Assembly (NCBI RefSeq): GCF_003130585.1
Contig: NZ_QFKX01000005.1
Span: forward strand, 1 to 64,000
Origin: Brachybacterium endophyticum
GTDB taxonomy: Bacteria; Actinomycetota; Actinomycetes; Actinomycetales; Dermabacteraceae
Reading direction: 5' to 3'
Length of the DNA: 64,000 nt
Below, piece after piece: positions 18,563-26,972 of this stretch. Below the pieces are notes generated by a model. The model was not told the DNA's origin. It was given only the letters and a program-made list of their open reading frames with translations, and did no database searches. A program made the position numbers and the translations under genes. Position 1 is the stretch's first letter, and every line of letters starts with the position of its first letter.

Positions 18563-19126
18563 TCACGCGCGACTGCGCTGCGGTCCCCTTGGGTAGCTGC
18601 TGAGAAAGCCGAGGATTCGGTCCCGGGTGGGTGCGTGCTCGTCGGGCAGCAGCGCGGCCCTGCTCCGTAACTCCTCGAGGACGAGCATCCGCGCCTGGAG
18701 CAGAGCATCGACGAACTCGAGATCCTTGGGCCGGTGGGCCCCGAGCTTGGCGACGGCGAGGTCGTGCGGCTCCAGAAAACGAGGCTCCGCGGGATCTGAC
18801 GACTGCAGAGGCCAGCTGACCAGCCGCTCGCGCCACCCGGGCGGCAGGTAGAGCGCTGTTTCAATGTGCACGCCCTCGGCGTAGATGCCGTTCATCTGGT
18901 GGAACGAGGACATCTCGCCGATGATTGCCTCGACGTCGTCGGCCTTGGTCCTGTCGGGGTCCTCGAGGAAGGCGATGTCGGCTTCGATCGACGCCGTCGC
19001 GGCGGGCGGGAGGTCGTCCTCGTCGAAGGCACCCAGGATGGACTGGGAGCCGATCACCAAGACCTCGCGGTCGCCGGCGATGTCGCAGGCTGCGCGCAGG
19101 AGGTGAGCGAGCTCGAGGCGCTTCAC
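18563..19126 (-). CDS. DUF6036-like nucleotidyltransferase-fold protein (toxin candidate)
   Basis: A 187-residue protein started at a GTG that overlaps the stop of the upstream HTH gene (GTGA). Near the N-terminus VLVIGSQSILGAF matches the G-S-x-x-L strand-turn of minimal nucleotidyltransferases, followed by a T-x-S-I-E-A-D-I-A-F strand with acidic residues that would be the metal ligands. The FLEPHDLAVAKLGAHRPKD segment matches the DUF6036/AbiEii-type E-P-x-D-L-A-x-x-K-L pattern. The pairing with an HTH protein in one overlapping operon resembles MNT-type toxin-antitoxin or abortive-infection modules. Toxicity is inferred, not shown. Confidence 0.7.
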   Translation of the reverse strand: MKRLELAHLLRAACDIAGDREVLVIGSQSILGAFDEDDLPPAATASIEADIAFLEDPDRTKADDVEAIIGEMSSFHQMNGIYAEGVHIETALYLPPGWRERLVSWPLQSSDPAEPRFLEPHDLAVAKLGAHRPKDLEFVDALLQARMLVLEELRSRAALLPDEHAPTRDRILGFLSSYPRGPQRSRA

Positions 19127-19626
19127 GCGGCCGCGTGCTTGCGGTCCCAGTGCTCGCGGAAGGACCGCAGCACCTGCACTCGATCGCGATCCGGGAGGAC
19201 GCCCGCGAACGGAGTGTTCTGTCGCAGCTCGCTCGAGTGCTCGTCGGGGCTCGTGAGCACCGCGGCAACCTCGTCGACCCCGCCGTCGATGACGTCGTTC
19301 CACTGCGTGAGGTAGCGGCTCGCCATCCCATCCGGGCGGTGGCGCGTCTGCCAGGTGCGGATGTTCTCCCGCGCCCGGTCCAGGACCGTCTCGGGCTCGC
19401 GCATGAGCGGTCCGAGCAGCGCCCGATGCAGCCAGAGGCTCTTCTCCTGCTCCCGCGTCAGCTGCGGCTCCAGGAGTCGCTCGACCTCGGTGCGCCGGAC
19501 CCGGCGATGGGATCCCGTGCGGGAGAACGACAGCTCGCCGCGGTCGCACAGATCGACGACATGCTGGCGAGAGACGCCGAGCATGCTCGCCGTCTCTCCC
19601 GTGGTCAGCCAGTCGCCAGTGGTCAT
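19123..19626 (-). CDS. Excisionase-type HTH protein paired with nucleotidyltransferase
   Basis: A 167-residue protein. The first 55 residues form a MerR/excisionase-like winged HTH (LTTGETASMLGVSRQHV, then SFSRTGSHRRVRRTEVERLL), typical of the excisionase-family DNA-binding fold. The rest is helical and charged and ends in HWDRKHAAA. It is the first gene of a two-gene operon with the nucleotidyltransferase-like protein. By analogy with other such pairs it probably represses the operon and neutralises the partner. The promoter would lie in the 109 bp shared with the divergent YedK-like gene. Confidence 0.7.
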   Translation of the reverse strand: MTTGDWLTTGETASMLGVSRQHVVDLCDRGELSFSRTGSHRRVRRTEVERLLEPQLTREQEKSLWLHRALLGPLMREPETVLDRARENIRTWQTRHRPDGMASRYLTQWNDVIDGGVDEVAAVLTSPDEHSSELRQNTPFAGVLPDRDRVQVLRSFREHWDRKHAAA

Positions 19627-19735
19627 GCCTTCATTCTAGTCGCAAACACCAGAAACACAACGGGCGAGTTGGGCTCGGTGCGCTCTGGGTCGGTGCTGAC
19701 TACGCTCGTTCCCATCGACGACGAGGAGGCGCGTG

Positions 19736-20461
19736 ATGTGTGGACGGTTCGTGCTCGACTACGACGAGGCTGGGCTGCTCCATGCCTACGTCGCCACCAA
19801 GGCCGACCAGCAGGAGCGCGACTGGTCGCCGGTGTTCTCGATCGCCCCCTCGACGCTCGTGCCGGTGGTGCGCGAGCACTTCGACGAGGACGGCGAGATC
19901 CAGCGGACCCTCGAGCCGGCCCGGTGGGGTCTGCACCCGTCCTGGGCCAAGGACAAGGGGCCGCGGCCCATCAACGCCCGGTACGAGACGGTTCCGACCA
20001 ACGGCATGTTCCGCGGCCCGTTCGCGAGCTCGCGCGTCGTGGTCCCGATGACGGGCTACTACGAGTGGGTCGAGCAGGAGGACGGCAGCAAACAGCCCTA
20101 TTTCGTCCATCCCAAGGACGGCGGTCTGCTGAACGCAGCCGGCCTCGCCGCAGCGAAGAAGGCCGAGGACGGGGAGTCCTGGGACATCACCTTCACGATC
20201 ATCACCCGCGAGGCCAAGGACGCCGCCGGCGACGTCCACGACCGCATGCCCGCCTACCTGCCCGACGAGCAGCTGGGGGAGTGGCTCGCACCCGGGAAGC
20301 TCGGGCCCGACGAGAAGGCGGACCTCCACCAGGGCCTCGGTGAGGTCTCCGAGCAGATCGCCAGGACGCTCGTGACCCATCCGGTCAGCCGCGAGGTCAA
20401 CAACGCCCGCAAGGTCGACCGAACGGACCCCTCGCTCATCGAACCCGTCGAGCTGGAGTGA
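19736..20461 (+). CDS. SOS response-associated peptidase (YedK/HMCES family)
   Basis: A 241-residue protein. I start at the ATG at 19736 so that Cys2 becomes the N-terminal residue after methionine removal (MCGRF), which the family needs to form a thiazolidine crosslink to abasic sites in single-stranded DNA. Other family residues are visible: R-x-N-A-R-x-E (PINARYETV), the GYYEW segment near 112, and the H-D-R-M-P histidine (about 170). The gene stands alone, 112 bp before mcrB, on the same strand. No LexA box is evident upstream. It protects abasic sites; its place beside a modification-dependent restriction system may be meaningful or coincidental. Confidence 0.88.
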   Translation: MCGRFVLDYDEAGLLHAYVATKADQQERDWSPVFSIAPSTLVPVVREHFDEDGEIQRTLEPARWGLHPSWAKDKGPRPINARYETVPTNGMFRGPFASSRVVVPMTGYYEWVEQEDGSKQPYFVHPKDGGLLNAAGLAAAKKAEDGESWDITFTIITREAKDAAGDVHDRMPAYLPDEQLGEWLAPGKLGPDEKADLHQGLGEVSEQIARTLVTHPVSREVNNARKVDRTDPSLIEPVELE

Positions 20462-20572
20462 GGTCGAGCCCTCCTCACGGGTACATGTGAACCCCATCGG
20501 GACCCTGTTCCGCCTGATCAGTGGCCGGCGATCGACGTCCAAATGTCGCACCCACCCGCTACGGTCATCCCT

Positions 20573-22543
20573 ATGACGACGTGGGAAGCGAACGACCTCT
20601 CCGAGAAGCTCAGCCTGGACCCGAACAACGACGTTCGGGAGTTTCTGCGGAAGAAGTACCCCGAGCACCCCAAGTACAAGCCGTGGCGGCTGAACCGCGG
20701 AATGATCGAAGAAGTCGGCGAATGGAACGTCACGCGGGGACGGATCACGCCCCAGCAGCTCGAGGAGGTGCTTGCGGAGTTCGACGATGCGCATGCCGAC
20801 GCTCTCGAGGGAACTCCTGTGCCGATCCAGGGTGAGCCACCCGAGTGCGATGTCATCGACTACGACGGGCCGGTCAGCCGTGAGGCAGTGCGGCTGCTGG
20901 AGTGCGCGCGCAGCGGGGGCTCCGTGCTCACCGATCACGACGTGTGGACCGACGAGAACCTCGAGGTCCTCGTCGCACGCTTCGTGAACCGTCCGGACGT
21001 CTCGGGCAACGACTTCTTCTCGAAGTTGGAGCTGCAGCTGGACGGGGTCGCGGACGACGTCCGTGTGCTGTTCGCTGAGCTCTTCCTGCTGCAGATGCTG
21101 CCGCTGATGCAGTTCCACCCCGCCACCAAGGTCAGGAACATCGAACGCGTACTGAAGAACGCGAGTGGTGAGTACGAGATACCTGATGCGATCCGCGAGG
21201 CGCTCGAGAAGCCGGTCTTCCGAGGCGGCGTTGCCTTCAGCACCCGCCGCTTCCAGCAACTGTCGATGCTGATCGAGTTCGTGCGCTACCTGCGCACGCT
21301 CACCACCGACGAGCTCGACCGTGGGCGCGACGAGCCGCTCGCCTGGCGCAAGATCGTGAACAAATCGCCCGGAACACCGGAGCGAACCCTGAGAGGCTCG
21401 CTCATCTACCTGGGACATCCGGACTACTTCTTCCCGATCGTCGTCGACATAGACAAGGAGTGGATCATCGAGGCGTTCTACCCGGAGGAGACGGGCCGAC
21501 CGGCGAGTGGTGATCTCGACGTCGATCTCGCGGCCCTGCGGGAGTGGATGTCGCCGTCGCCGGGCCCCTTGCCCAACTTCTACGAGCCGCCGCTGTCCGA
21601 CCGCTGGCTCGACTTCGATGAGGAGCCTGCTGTCGAGAACGGGGAAGAGCTGGAAGCTGCCCCCTACACCGTGGAGTCGATCATCGAGGACGGGGCCTTC
21701 CACTCTCCGCAGGAGCTGCGCCGGATCGTTGACCGCTGGGACTCGACGAAGAACATCGTCCTCCAGGGTGCACCGGGCACCGGCAAGACCTGGCTCGCCC
21801 GCCGGCTCGCCTACGCGCTGATCGGCTCCGAGGATGAGGCGAGCGTCCGAGCCGTGCAGTTCCACCCAGGCACGTCCTACGAGGACTTCGTGCGCGGATG
21901 GCGACCCGCAGGCGATGGCACGCTCGAACTCGTGGACGGGCCACTGCTGCAGCATGCCGAGCTCGCGCGCGAGGAGCCGGGCATCCCGCACGTGATCATC
22001 ATCGAGGAGTTCAACCGCGGCAACCCCGCCCAGGCCCTCGGCGAGATGCTGACCCTCCTCGAGCACACCAAGCGCTCCGAGCGTGAGGCCCTGGAGCTGA
22101 CCTACACCCGGGAGGGCGAGGACCGCTTCCACCTGCCCGAGAACCTCTACGTGATCGGCACGATGAACACCGCGGATCGGTCGCTCGCGCTGGTCGACTT
22201 CGCCCTTCGCCGGCGGTTCTCCTTCTTCGAGCTCGAGCCGCAGTTCAACGACACTTGGAAGAGCCATCTGCGAGACCGGTTCCGCATGGCCCCGGCGGCG
22301 GACATCGAGGAGATCGCGCGCCGCGTGATCGCGATGAACGACCAGATCGCCGCGGACCCGAACCTCGGGGCGTCCTTCCGGATCGGCCACTCGTTCTTCA
22401 CCCCGGAGGTCGAAGCTAGCGAGCTGTGGCCGTGGTTCGAAGCCGTCGTCGAGACCTCCGTCGCGCCCCAGCTGAGCGAGTACTGGCACGACGACCCGGC
22501 CGCCGTGGAGGGCGTGGTCCAGCAGCTGCTCGCGGAGCTCTGA
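20573..22543 (+). CDS. mcrB: McrB-type AAA+ GTPase of a modification-dependent restriction system
   Basis: A 656-residue protein from the ATG at 20573 (an ATG at 20543 adds 10 residues; neither has a clear ribosome site). The N-terminal 380 residues vary and would contain the DNA-recognition part. The motor domain has Walker A GAPGTGKT (about 399), the Walker B-like HVIIIEEFNRGN followed by GEMLTLLEH, and the McrB signature NTADRSLALVDFALRRRF. These are hallmarks of the MoxR/McrB clade, which translocates DNA with GTP. The next gene starts 1 bp after its stop and encodes McrC, so the pair is a complete McrBC. The modified base recognised cannot be read from the sequence. Confidence 0.88.
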   Translation: MTTWEANDLSEKLSLDPNNDVREFLRKKYPEHPKYKPWRLNRGMIEEVGEWNVTRGRITPQQLEEVLAEFDDAHADALEGTPVPIQGEPPECDVIDYDGPVSREAVRLLECARSGGSVLTDHDVWTDENLEVLVARFVNRPDVSGNDFFSKLELQLDGVADDVRVLFAELFLLQMLPLMQFHPATKVRNIERVLKNASGEYEIPDAIREALEKPVFRGGVAFSTRRFQQLSMLIEFVRYLRTLTTDELDRGRDEPLAWRKIVNKSPGTPERTLRGSLIYLGHPDYFFPIVVDIDKEWIIEAFYPEETGRPASGDLDVDLAALREWMSPSPGPLPNFYEPPLSDRWLDFDEEPAVENGEELEAAPYTVESIIEDGAFHSPQELRRIVDRWDSTKNIVLQGAPGTGKTWLARRLAYALIGSEDEASVRAVQFHPGTSYEDFVRGWRPAGDGTLELVDGPLLQHAELAREEPGIPHVIIIEEFNRGNPAQALGEMLTLLEHTKRSEREALELTYTREGEDRFHLPENLYVIGTMNTADRSLALVDFALRRRFSFFELEPQFNDTWKSHLRDRFRMAPAADIEEIARRVIAMNDQIAADPNLGASFRIGHSFFTPEVEASELWPWFEAVVETSVAPQLSEYWHDDPAAVEGVVQQLLAEL

Positions 22544-22544
22544 G

Positions 22545-23630
22545 GTGTTCATTGCCGGTGCGGGGTCGACCCGTATCGACGTGCGCAGCGTCTGGTTCCT
22601 GCTGCTGTACGCCTCGGACCTGCTCGAGAAGCTCACGGGCGAGGACCGAGAACGACTGCTGCGCGGGGAACGCGACAACGACCTTCTGGACGCTCTGGCC
22701 GACGTGCTCGCCACGCGAGTGGAGCGCCGGGTCCGCACGATGCTCGCGCGGGGGTACCGCCGCCGCGTCGAGCCGCTGACCCGCGTGCGCGGCCGCATCG
22801 ACCACCTGGGGACCGCCCGCGGTCAGCTGATGCAGTCCGGGCGGGTGCTCTGCCGCTACGACGAGCAGACGGTCGATCTGCCGCGCTACAGGTCGATGCT
22901 CGTCACGCTGCGCCATGCCTCGCGCCGAGCGGTCTCCGAGCCGGTGCGCCGGCACTGCCTGACGACAGCGCAGATGCTCGAGCGTTCGGGCGTGAGCCCG
23001 GTGACTCCGACGCCGGCTGAGCTCTCCACCGAGCAGTTCGGTCACTTCGACGCCGAGGACCGCACCCTGCTGACGCTCAGCGCCCTGGTGCGCGACATGT
23101 GCGCGCCCGAGCACAGCCCGGGGGAGTCCGAGCTGCCGCAGATCCTGCGCGACGAGGGGGCGCTCCGGCGGCTGTTCGAGCAGGCTGTGCGCGGGTTCTA
23201 CCGCCACCACCTCTCGCCCCGCGGATACTCGGTCGCTGCCGAGCGGCGTTCGTGGCCGGCGACGGGGAGCCCGGACGACCTCGCGTTCCTGCCGAACCTC
23301 AACGCGGACGTCGTGATCCGCGGTCACGGGCAGCAGGTGATCGTGGAGTGCAAGTTCGCTCCGATCTTCACCCAGCATCAGGGCAAGACGATGCTCAAGC
23401 CCGGCTACGTCCGCCAGCTCGTCTCCTACGCCTCGGTGTTCCGCAGCGAGTTCGTGGGGGAGACCCGAGCACTCCTGTTGGGCGCGCTCGTGGACGGATC
23501 CGCGGGCCGCAACCTGGATGTCGAGATCGACGGGATCCCCGTCGCCGTGCGACAGGTCGATCTCGCCCAACGCCCTGCAGAGATCCGGGCGGCTCTGGCG
23601 GCTGCCTGGAGCCCGGGCCGACACGCGTGA
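22545..23630 (+). CDS. mcrC: McrC-type nuclease subunit
   Basis: A 361-residue protein starting with GTG 1 bp after the mcrB stop. The N-terminal part has the McrC pattern (VWFLLLYASDLL) and the family's RVRGRID segment near 85. The C-terminal PD-(D/E)XK nuclease is visible: LNADVVIRG (Asp) and QQVIVECKF (Glu and Lys), followed by a Y-V-R-Q-L-x-S-Y helix. McrC binds the McrB hexamer and cuts both strands of modified DNA. The pair restricts incoming methylated phage or plasmid DNA. The 287 bp between its stop and the next gene holds no gene that I recognise. Confidence 0.88.
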   Translation: MFIAGAGSTRIDVRSVWFLLLYASDLLEKLTGEDRERLLRGERDNDLLDALADVLATRVERRVRTMLARGYRRRVEPLTRVRGRIDHLGTARGQLMQSGRVLCRYDEQTVDLPRYRSMLVTLRHASRRAVSEPVRRHCLTTAQMLERSGVSPVTPTPAELSTEQFGHFDAEDRTLLTLSALVRDMCAPEHSPGESELPQILRDEGALRRLFEQAVRGFYRHHLSPRGYSVAAERRSWPATGSPDDLAFLPNLNADVVIRGHGQQVIVECKFAPIFTQHQGKTMLKPGYVRQLVSYASVFRSEFVGETRALLLGALVDGSAGRNLDVEIDGIPVAVRQVDLAQRPAEIRAALAAAWSPGRHA

Positions 23631-23917
23631 CGCGCTGTCCGCAGGGACGGTCAGGGCTTCGCGACGTGCTGGGCGATCAGCGCGGCCATGCGCGGCTGAT
23701 GCGAGCGCGTGCAGCCTGAGCCGAAGGTTCCCCCTCGGGTGCGGCGCGACGACTCGAAGACCTCACCGACAGCGAGTCCACGGCTGTCGAGCGCCCTGGG
23801 GACGTTCCAAGGGCGCGATTGATCGCATCATCATCACGGTTCCATCACGAAGCGTCTGGATTGTCGTCCGTGCCGCCTACTCTCAGCTCAACCCCAGCGA
23901 AATCGAAGGAGCTGTTC

Positions 23918-24703
23918 ATGTCCCGTACTCTCCGCACTCTCGCGGTCCCGCTCGCCGCGATGCTCATGCTCGCCGGGTGCGGCAACACCGAGGAATCCGC
24001 GTCTGAGCCCACCGCGCAGGCTCAGCAGAGCGATGGTGGCGGCGTGTCGGAGAGTGATGGCGGCGGCTCCACTGCCCCGATGGACGACGGTGGAGATGGC
24101 TCGGAAGAGGCGGACTGCGCGCCCGAGGACTTCGACGAAGTTGAGGGAATGTGCGCTGGCGAGGAGACCGCGCTTGGCGCTCCGCAAGGCGACCTCTTCT
24201 CGCAGGGCCAGTTCACCGTCATCGGATACACCAACTACCTCTTGACGGTCCCCGCGGACTGCCCCGAAGACATCGTCGCGTTCGTCAAGGACGCCGGCGG
24301 CGATCCGGTCGAGTGCATCAAGGTCGACGTGGACAACGCCCAGGGGTCCGAGGCTGCGAACGTGCAGGCCGCCGCCTTGGTGTCCGGCGAGGGTGAGCAG
24401 TTCGAATACGAGGTCGCGTGGAACGCACTCGACGAGCTGACCCCCGCCCTGCTCGACGACGGCCCCACGGACGTCAACGACGGGTACTACTACACGCTCG
24501 CTGACGGAACCGAGATCAGCGAAGACGAGTACGACGCGCTCAACAATCAAGCCGCCGACGTGAACGACAAGTACATGACCGACGATGTCCGCCCGACGGC
24601 CAAGGGGGTCGAATGGCTGGTCGGCCCGGCCGCTCCCGAAAAGATGAGCTACGTGGAGCTCACAGACACCGTGGACACATGGGAGGCCAGCCCTCTCGAG
24701 TGA
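23918..24703 (+). CDS. Secreted lipoprotein, function unknown
   Basis: A 261-residue protein started at the ATG after a GAAGGAG ribosome site. The first 22 residues are a lipoprotein signal (SRTLRTLAVPLAAMLMLAGC) with an LAGC lipobox. A Gly/Ser/Asp-rich spacer follows to about residue 60. The mature domain is very acidic and has four or more cysteines in pairs (C-A-P-E-D, M-C-A-G-E, D-C-P-E-D, E-C-I-K), which could form disulfides outside the cell. No known domain is recognised. It stands alone downstream of mcrBC with its own spacing, so co-regulation with mcrBC is not implied. Confidence 0.72.
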   Translation: MSRTLRTLAVPLAAMLMLAGCGNTEESASEPTAQAQQSDGGGVSESDGGGSTAPMDDGGDGSEEADCAPEDFDEVEGMCAGEETALGAPQGDLFSQGQFTVIGYTNYLLTVPADCPEDIVAFVKDAGGDPVECIKVDVDNAQGSEAANVQAAALVSGEGEQFEYEVAWNALDELTPALLDDGPTDVNDGYYYTLADGTEISEDEYDALNNQAADVNDKYMTDDVRPTAKGVEWLVGPAAPEKMSYVELTDTVDTWEASPLE

Positions 24704-24752
24704 CGCAGGAGCACGCCGCCCGCCACCGATACCAAGAATTGGTACACGGCTC

Positions 24753-24986
24753 ATGGCCCAGAACACTTCCATCAGTCTCGACGACCACTACGCAGGCTTC
24801 CTCGCTGAAGAGGTCGCCTCGGGACGCTATCGCACCTCGAGCGAGGTCATCCGCGCCGGCCTGCGGCTGCTCGAGGACCACGAATCGCAGATGCGCGCTC
24901 TGCGGTCGGCACTCGTCGTCGGCGAGGAGAGCGGTGCACCCGAAGCCTTGGACATCGACTCCTTCATCGCTGACAAGCGGCGATGA
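24753..24986 (+). CDS. parD: ParD-type antitoxin
   Basis: A 77-residue protein with the ribbon-helix-helix pattern of ParD: NTSISLDDHYAGFLAEEV (strand and helix), G-R-Y-R-T-S-S-E-V-I-R-A-G-L-R-L-L-E (helix 2), then an acidic flexible tail that would block the toxin. It overlaps the toxin gene by 4 bp (ATGA). The protein normally binds its own promoter as a repressor with the toxin; the operator should lie within the short gap after the lipoprotein gene. Confidence 0.88.
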   Translation: MAQNTSISLDDHYAGFLAEEVASGRYRTSSEVIRAGLRLLEDHESQMRALRSALVVGEESGAPEALDIDSFIADKRR

Positions 24987-25273
24987 GCGCACTGCTCTTC
25001 ACGCCTGCCGCGCGAGTCAACCTCTCGGAGATCTGGGACTACACCGAAGAGCACTGGGATGCGGGGCATGCCGAGACCTATGTGCTCGAGCTCCATGCGG
25101 CTGCTGAACGGGTCGCGCAGAATTCCTCTCGAGGGCGGCCCGCCGACGAGGTTCGAGCTGGATACCGTCGGTACGGGATCGGCCGTCACCTGCTCTTCTA
25201 CTTGGTGCGCGACGACGCCGTCGTCATCGTGAGGATCTTGCATCAGCGGATGGACCCCACGCGACACCTGTGA
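24983..25273 (+). CDS. parE: ParE-type toxin (RelE/ParE superfamily)
   Basis: A 96-residue protein. The pattern FTPAARVNLSEIWDYTEEHW is the ParE N-terminal helix, followed by R-R-Y-G-I-G-R-H-L-L-F-Y and VVIVRILHQRMDPTRHL, the conserved C-terminal strands with the R-I-L-H-x-R-M-D motif. ParE toxins inhibit DNA gyrase; that activity is taken from the family. It is co-translated with the antitoxin. Such modules often stabilise genomic islands, which fits this location. Confidence 0.88.
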   Translation: MSALLFTPAARVNLSEIWDYTEEHWDAGHAETYVLELHAAAERVAQNSSRGRPADEVRAGYRRYGIGRHLLFYLVRDDAVVIVRILHQRMDPTRHL

Positions 25274-25328
25274 TGCGCGGACGCCGCACAGAGCAGCGTC
25301 GCGAGCAGGTGGCCGTTGAGATGCTGCT

Positions 25329-25532
25329 TCAGTCCCGGTCCAGCGACCTGGCTTGGGACCGGTAGTACAGGAACACCACGAAGGCGGCCAGGGCGGCGGT
25401 CAGAGCGAGACCCACTCCCGTATCGAACAGCGCGCCGTCTCGTGTCCAGCTGATCGCCGACAGGGCGACAGTGAGAAGGGCGAGCAGGATCGTTGCTGTG
25501 CGAGCGCGTCTCCACGCTGGTGAAGGGTGCAT
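25329..25532 (-). CDS. Small two-helix membrane protein
   Basis: A 67-residue protein starting at the ATG of HPSPAWRRARTATILL. It has two hydrophobic helices (TATILLALLTVALSAISW and ALTAALAAFVVFLYY) joined by a short loop, and a basic C-terminus. The frame stays open upstream through a strong stem-loop, so I prefer this internal start. No family is recognised. It is convergent with the ParE gene, 55 bp away. Confidence 0.45.
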   Translation of the reverse strand: MHPSPAWRRARTATILLALLTVALSAISWTRDGALFDTGVGLALTAALAAFVVFLYYRSQARSLDRD

Positions 25533-25580
25533 ATCCCCATCGTGCCTCAGCGGCGTTCCTCGAACGAGATCCGCACACGC

Positions 25581-25618
25581 CGAAGGCCCCTCCGATCCTG
25601 AGATCGAAGGGGCCTTCG
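25581..25618. terminator. Strong stem-loop, terminator-like
   Basis: CGAAGGCCCCTCCGAT pairs with GATCGAAGGGGCCTTCG, with one bulge or mismatch. It lies between the start of the leftward small membrane gene and the rightward HTH operon and has no T-run on either strand. It looks like an orphan terminator that could insulate the operon from upstream reading. A second short hairpin (CTTCTGC/GCAGAAG) follows near 25,751-25,770. Confidence 0.5.
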
Positions 25619-25797
25619 CGCTCCCGCTCGGGGAGAAGCTGCGCGGCACCGAGGTTCGGCCGGCTCATCCGTCCCGCATAACCCCCTCGGCCCCCTGGTT
25701 TCACCCACGTACGTGAGCTCCAGGCGGTTGCCGCCTCTCGACTCTACAGGCTTCTGCTGCGCCGCAGAAGGCCCCCGCGTCGGCCGGATCCACGGTT

Positions 25798-25817
25798 CCG
25801 ATAGTGCTGGCTATCGG
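25798..25817. promoter_or_regulatory. Operator-like inverted repeat upstream of the HTH-DUF3841 operon
   Basis: CCGATAG and CTATCGG are perfect 7-bp arms with a 6-bp spacer, 35 bp before the ATG of the first HTH gene. The size and place fit a dimeric repressor site overlapping a promoter. Autoregulation by the HTH protein is inferred. Confidence 0.5.
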
Positions 25818-25852
25818 TCTGGTGCAGACTGGGCAGCGAGGAGGTGTTGAGC

Positions 25853-26305
25853 ATGAGCGAGACGACCATCGACGCGTCCGCGCAGCGCGTTCGTCGCCTG
25901 CGCAATCGCCGCGACCTGCTCGAGCTGGACATTCGCCGCGAGGTGAAGCGCCTGTACGAGACGGGTCTGTCCGAGCGGAAGATCGCAAGGCTGGTCGAAG
26001 TGGCGCAGCCGACCATCCACAAGATGCTCGAGGTCGCGAGCCGAGATCCTGAGCTGCTTGACGGTTTCGCCGGCGCGACGCCGATGGAGATCTGCCAGCG
26101 CTACGCAGCCGGCGAGTTCGACCGCGAACAGCTGGTCGACGAGCTCGTGCGGTACCCCTACACCAAGGAGGGCACCACCGACGGGTACGACTGGCTGAGC
26201 GTCGATCCACCCGGCACCTGGTCGGAGGTCAGCGCAGCCATCGAGCGCGGCCTGATCGACGAGGACGTCTACGTAGACGTGTTCAACCGTCGCCATGGCC
26301 AGTAG
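25853..26305 (+). CDS. HTH protein, first gene of the DUF3841 operon
   Basis: A 150-residue protein. I choose the ATG preceded by GAGGAGGTG at a good distance. The N-terminal 60 residues contain an HTH: LYETGLSERKIARLVEVAQ followed by PTIHKMLEVASRD. The C-terminal 90 residues (MEICQRYAAGEFDREQL, then YPYTKEGTTDGYDWLS) form a separate domain I do not recognise. That domain may bind the DUF3841 partner, as antitoxin tails do. The gene overlaps the DUF3841 gene by 11 bp. Repression of its own operon through the inverted repeat upstream is likely but inferred. Confidence 0.72.
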   Translation: MSETTIDASAQRVRRLRNRRDLLELDIRREVKRLYETGLSERKIARLVEVAQPTIHKMLEVASRDPELLDGFAGATPMEICQRYAAGEFDREQLVDELVRYPYTKEGTTDGYDWLSVDPPGTWSEVSAAIERGLIDEDVYVDVFNRRHGQ

Positions 26306-26972
26306 GGAGCCCGGCTGCGTGAGACTCCCGGTGCGTCCCTGGTTCCTCGCGCCCCCGCTGCGCGTCGCGGCGGATCCGGCCGCCGAGGTGCTGACGCTGC
26401 ACACGATCCAGACCCTCGAGGCCTACGAGCAGCTGATGGCGACCGGTGTGCTCGTCGGGGACCCCAGCCGTGGCGACGCGGAGTTCCAGGAGGCCTACGC
26501 CTGGATGCTCGAGCAGATGGACCGCCGCGGCGTCCCCGGCGCTCCTGGCGGAATGGTGTGGCTGTACGCGCTCACGAGCCGCCGCGACCTCTGCCGAAGT
26601 GCCCGGCGCGCTCGCGGTGACGTTTTGCTGACCGTGCGCATGGCCCGCGGTCGCGTGCTCATCAGCGACATCGCCGACTGGTGCGTCGTGCCCAACCGGT
26701 ACGTGCACGTACCCCTGCGGCCGGGCGAGAGCGAAGCGAGCTGGGACGAGCGCTGGGAAGCGACAGACGCAGAGTTCACGGCGCGCTCCCGTCCGTACAC
26801 GGACCTGCCCATGAGGCAGTGGCCGGCTGATCTTCGCGAGCAGATCGAACTCTCCTGGGAAGCCATCTTCGATCCCTCGACCTGGGCCCCGGGCCGCATG
26901 CTCCAGGCGACAGCCAGAGAACTCCGCGCCGAGGACATCGTGGGGGCCGTCCGCATCGCGAGGACCCTCTGA
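26295..26972 (+). CDS. DUF3841-domain protein (effector candidate)
   Basis: A 225-residue cytoplasmic protein. The DUF3841 pattern is visible: LHTIQTLEAYEQLMATGVL near residue 35, the AYAWMLEQMDRRG helix near 75, a MVWLYALTSR strand, then VLISDIADWCVVPNRYVHVP near 130 and a helical end with Q-I-E-L-S-W-E-A-I-F. The family function is not known. It is flanked by two HTH genes in a run of overlaps (11 bp and 1 bp), so all three are translated together. A toxin-like or nucleotide-modifying role is speculation from this layout. Confidence 0.72.
   Translation: MASREPGCVRLPVRPWFLAPPLRVAADPAAEVLTLHTIQTLEAYEQLMATGVLVGDPSRGDAEFQEAYAWMLEQMDRRGVPGAPGGMVWLYALTSRRDLCRSARRARGDVLLTVRMARGRVLISDIADWCVVPNRYVHVPLRPGESEASWDERWEATDAEFTARSRPYTDLPMRQWPADLREQIELSWEAIFDPSTWAPGRMLQATARELRAEDIVGAVRIARTL

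Noticed and set aside
19700..22798. Open frame of 1032 codons on the minus strand opposite the YedK-like gene and mcrB
   Set aside because: It has no recognisable domain and lies opposite two well-supported genes.
23631..23917. Possible small gene between mcrC and the lipoprotein
   Set aside because: No frame combines a start site and protein-like content; it probably holds only the lipoprotein promoter.
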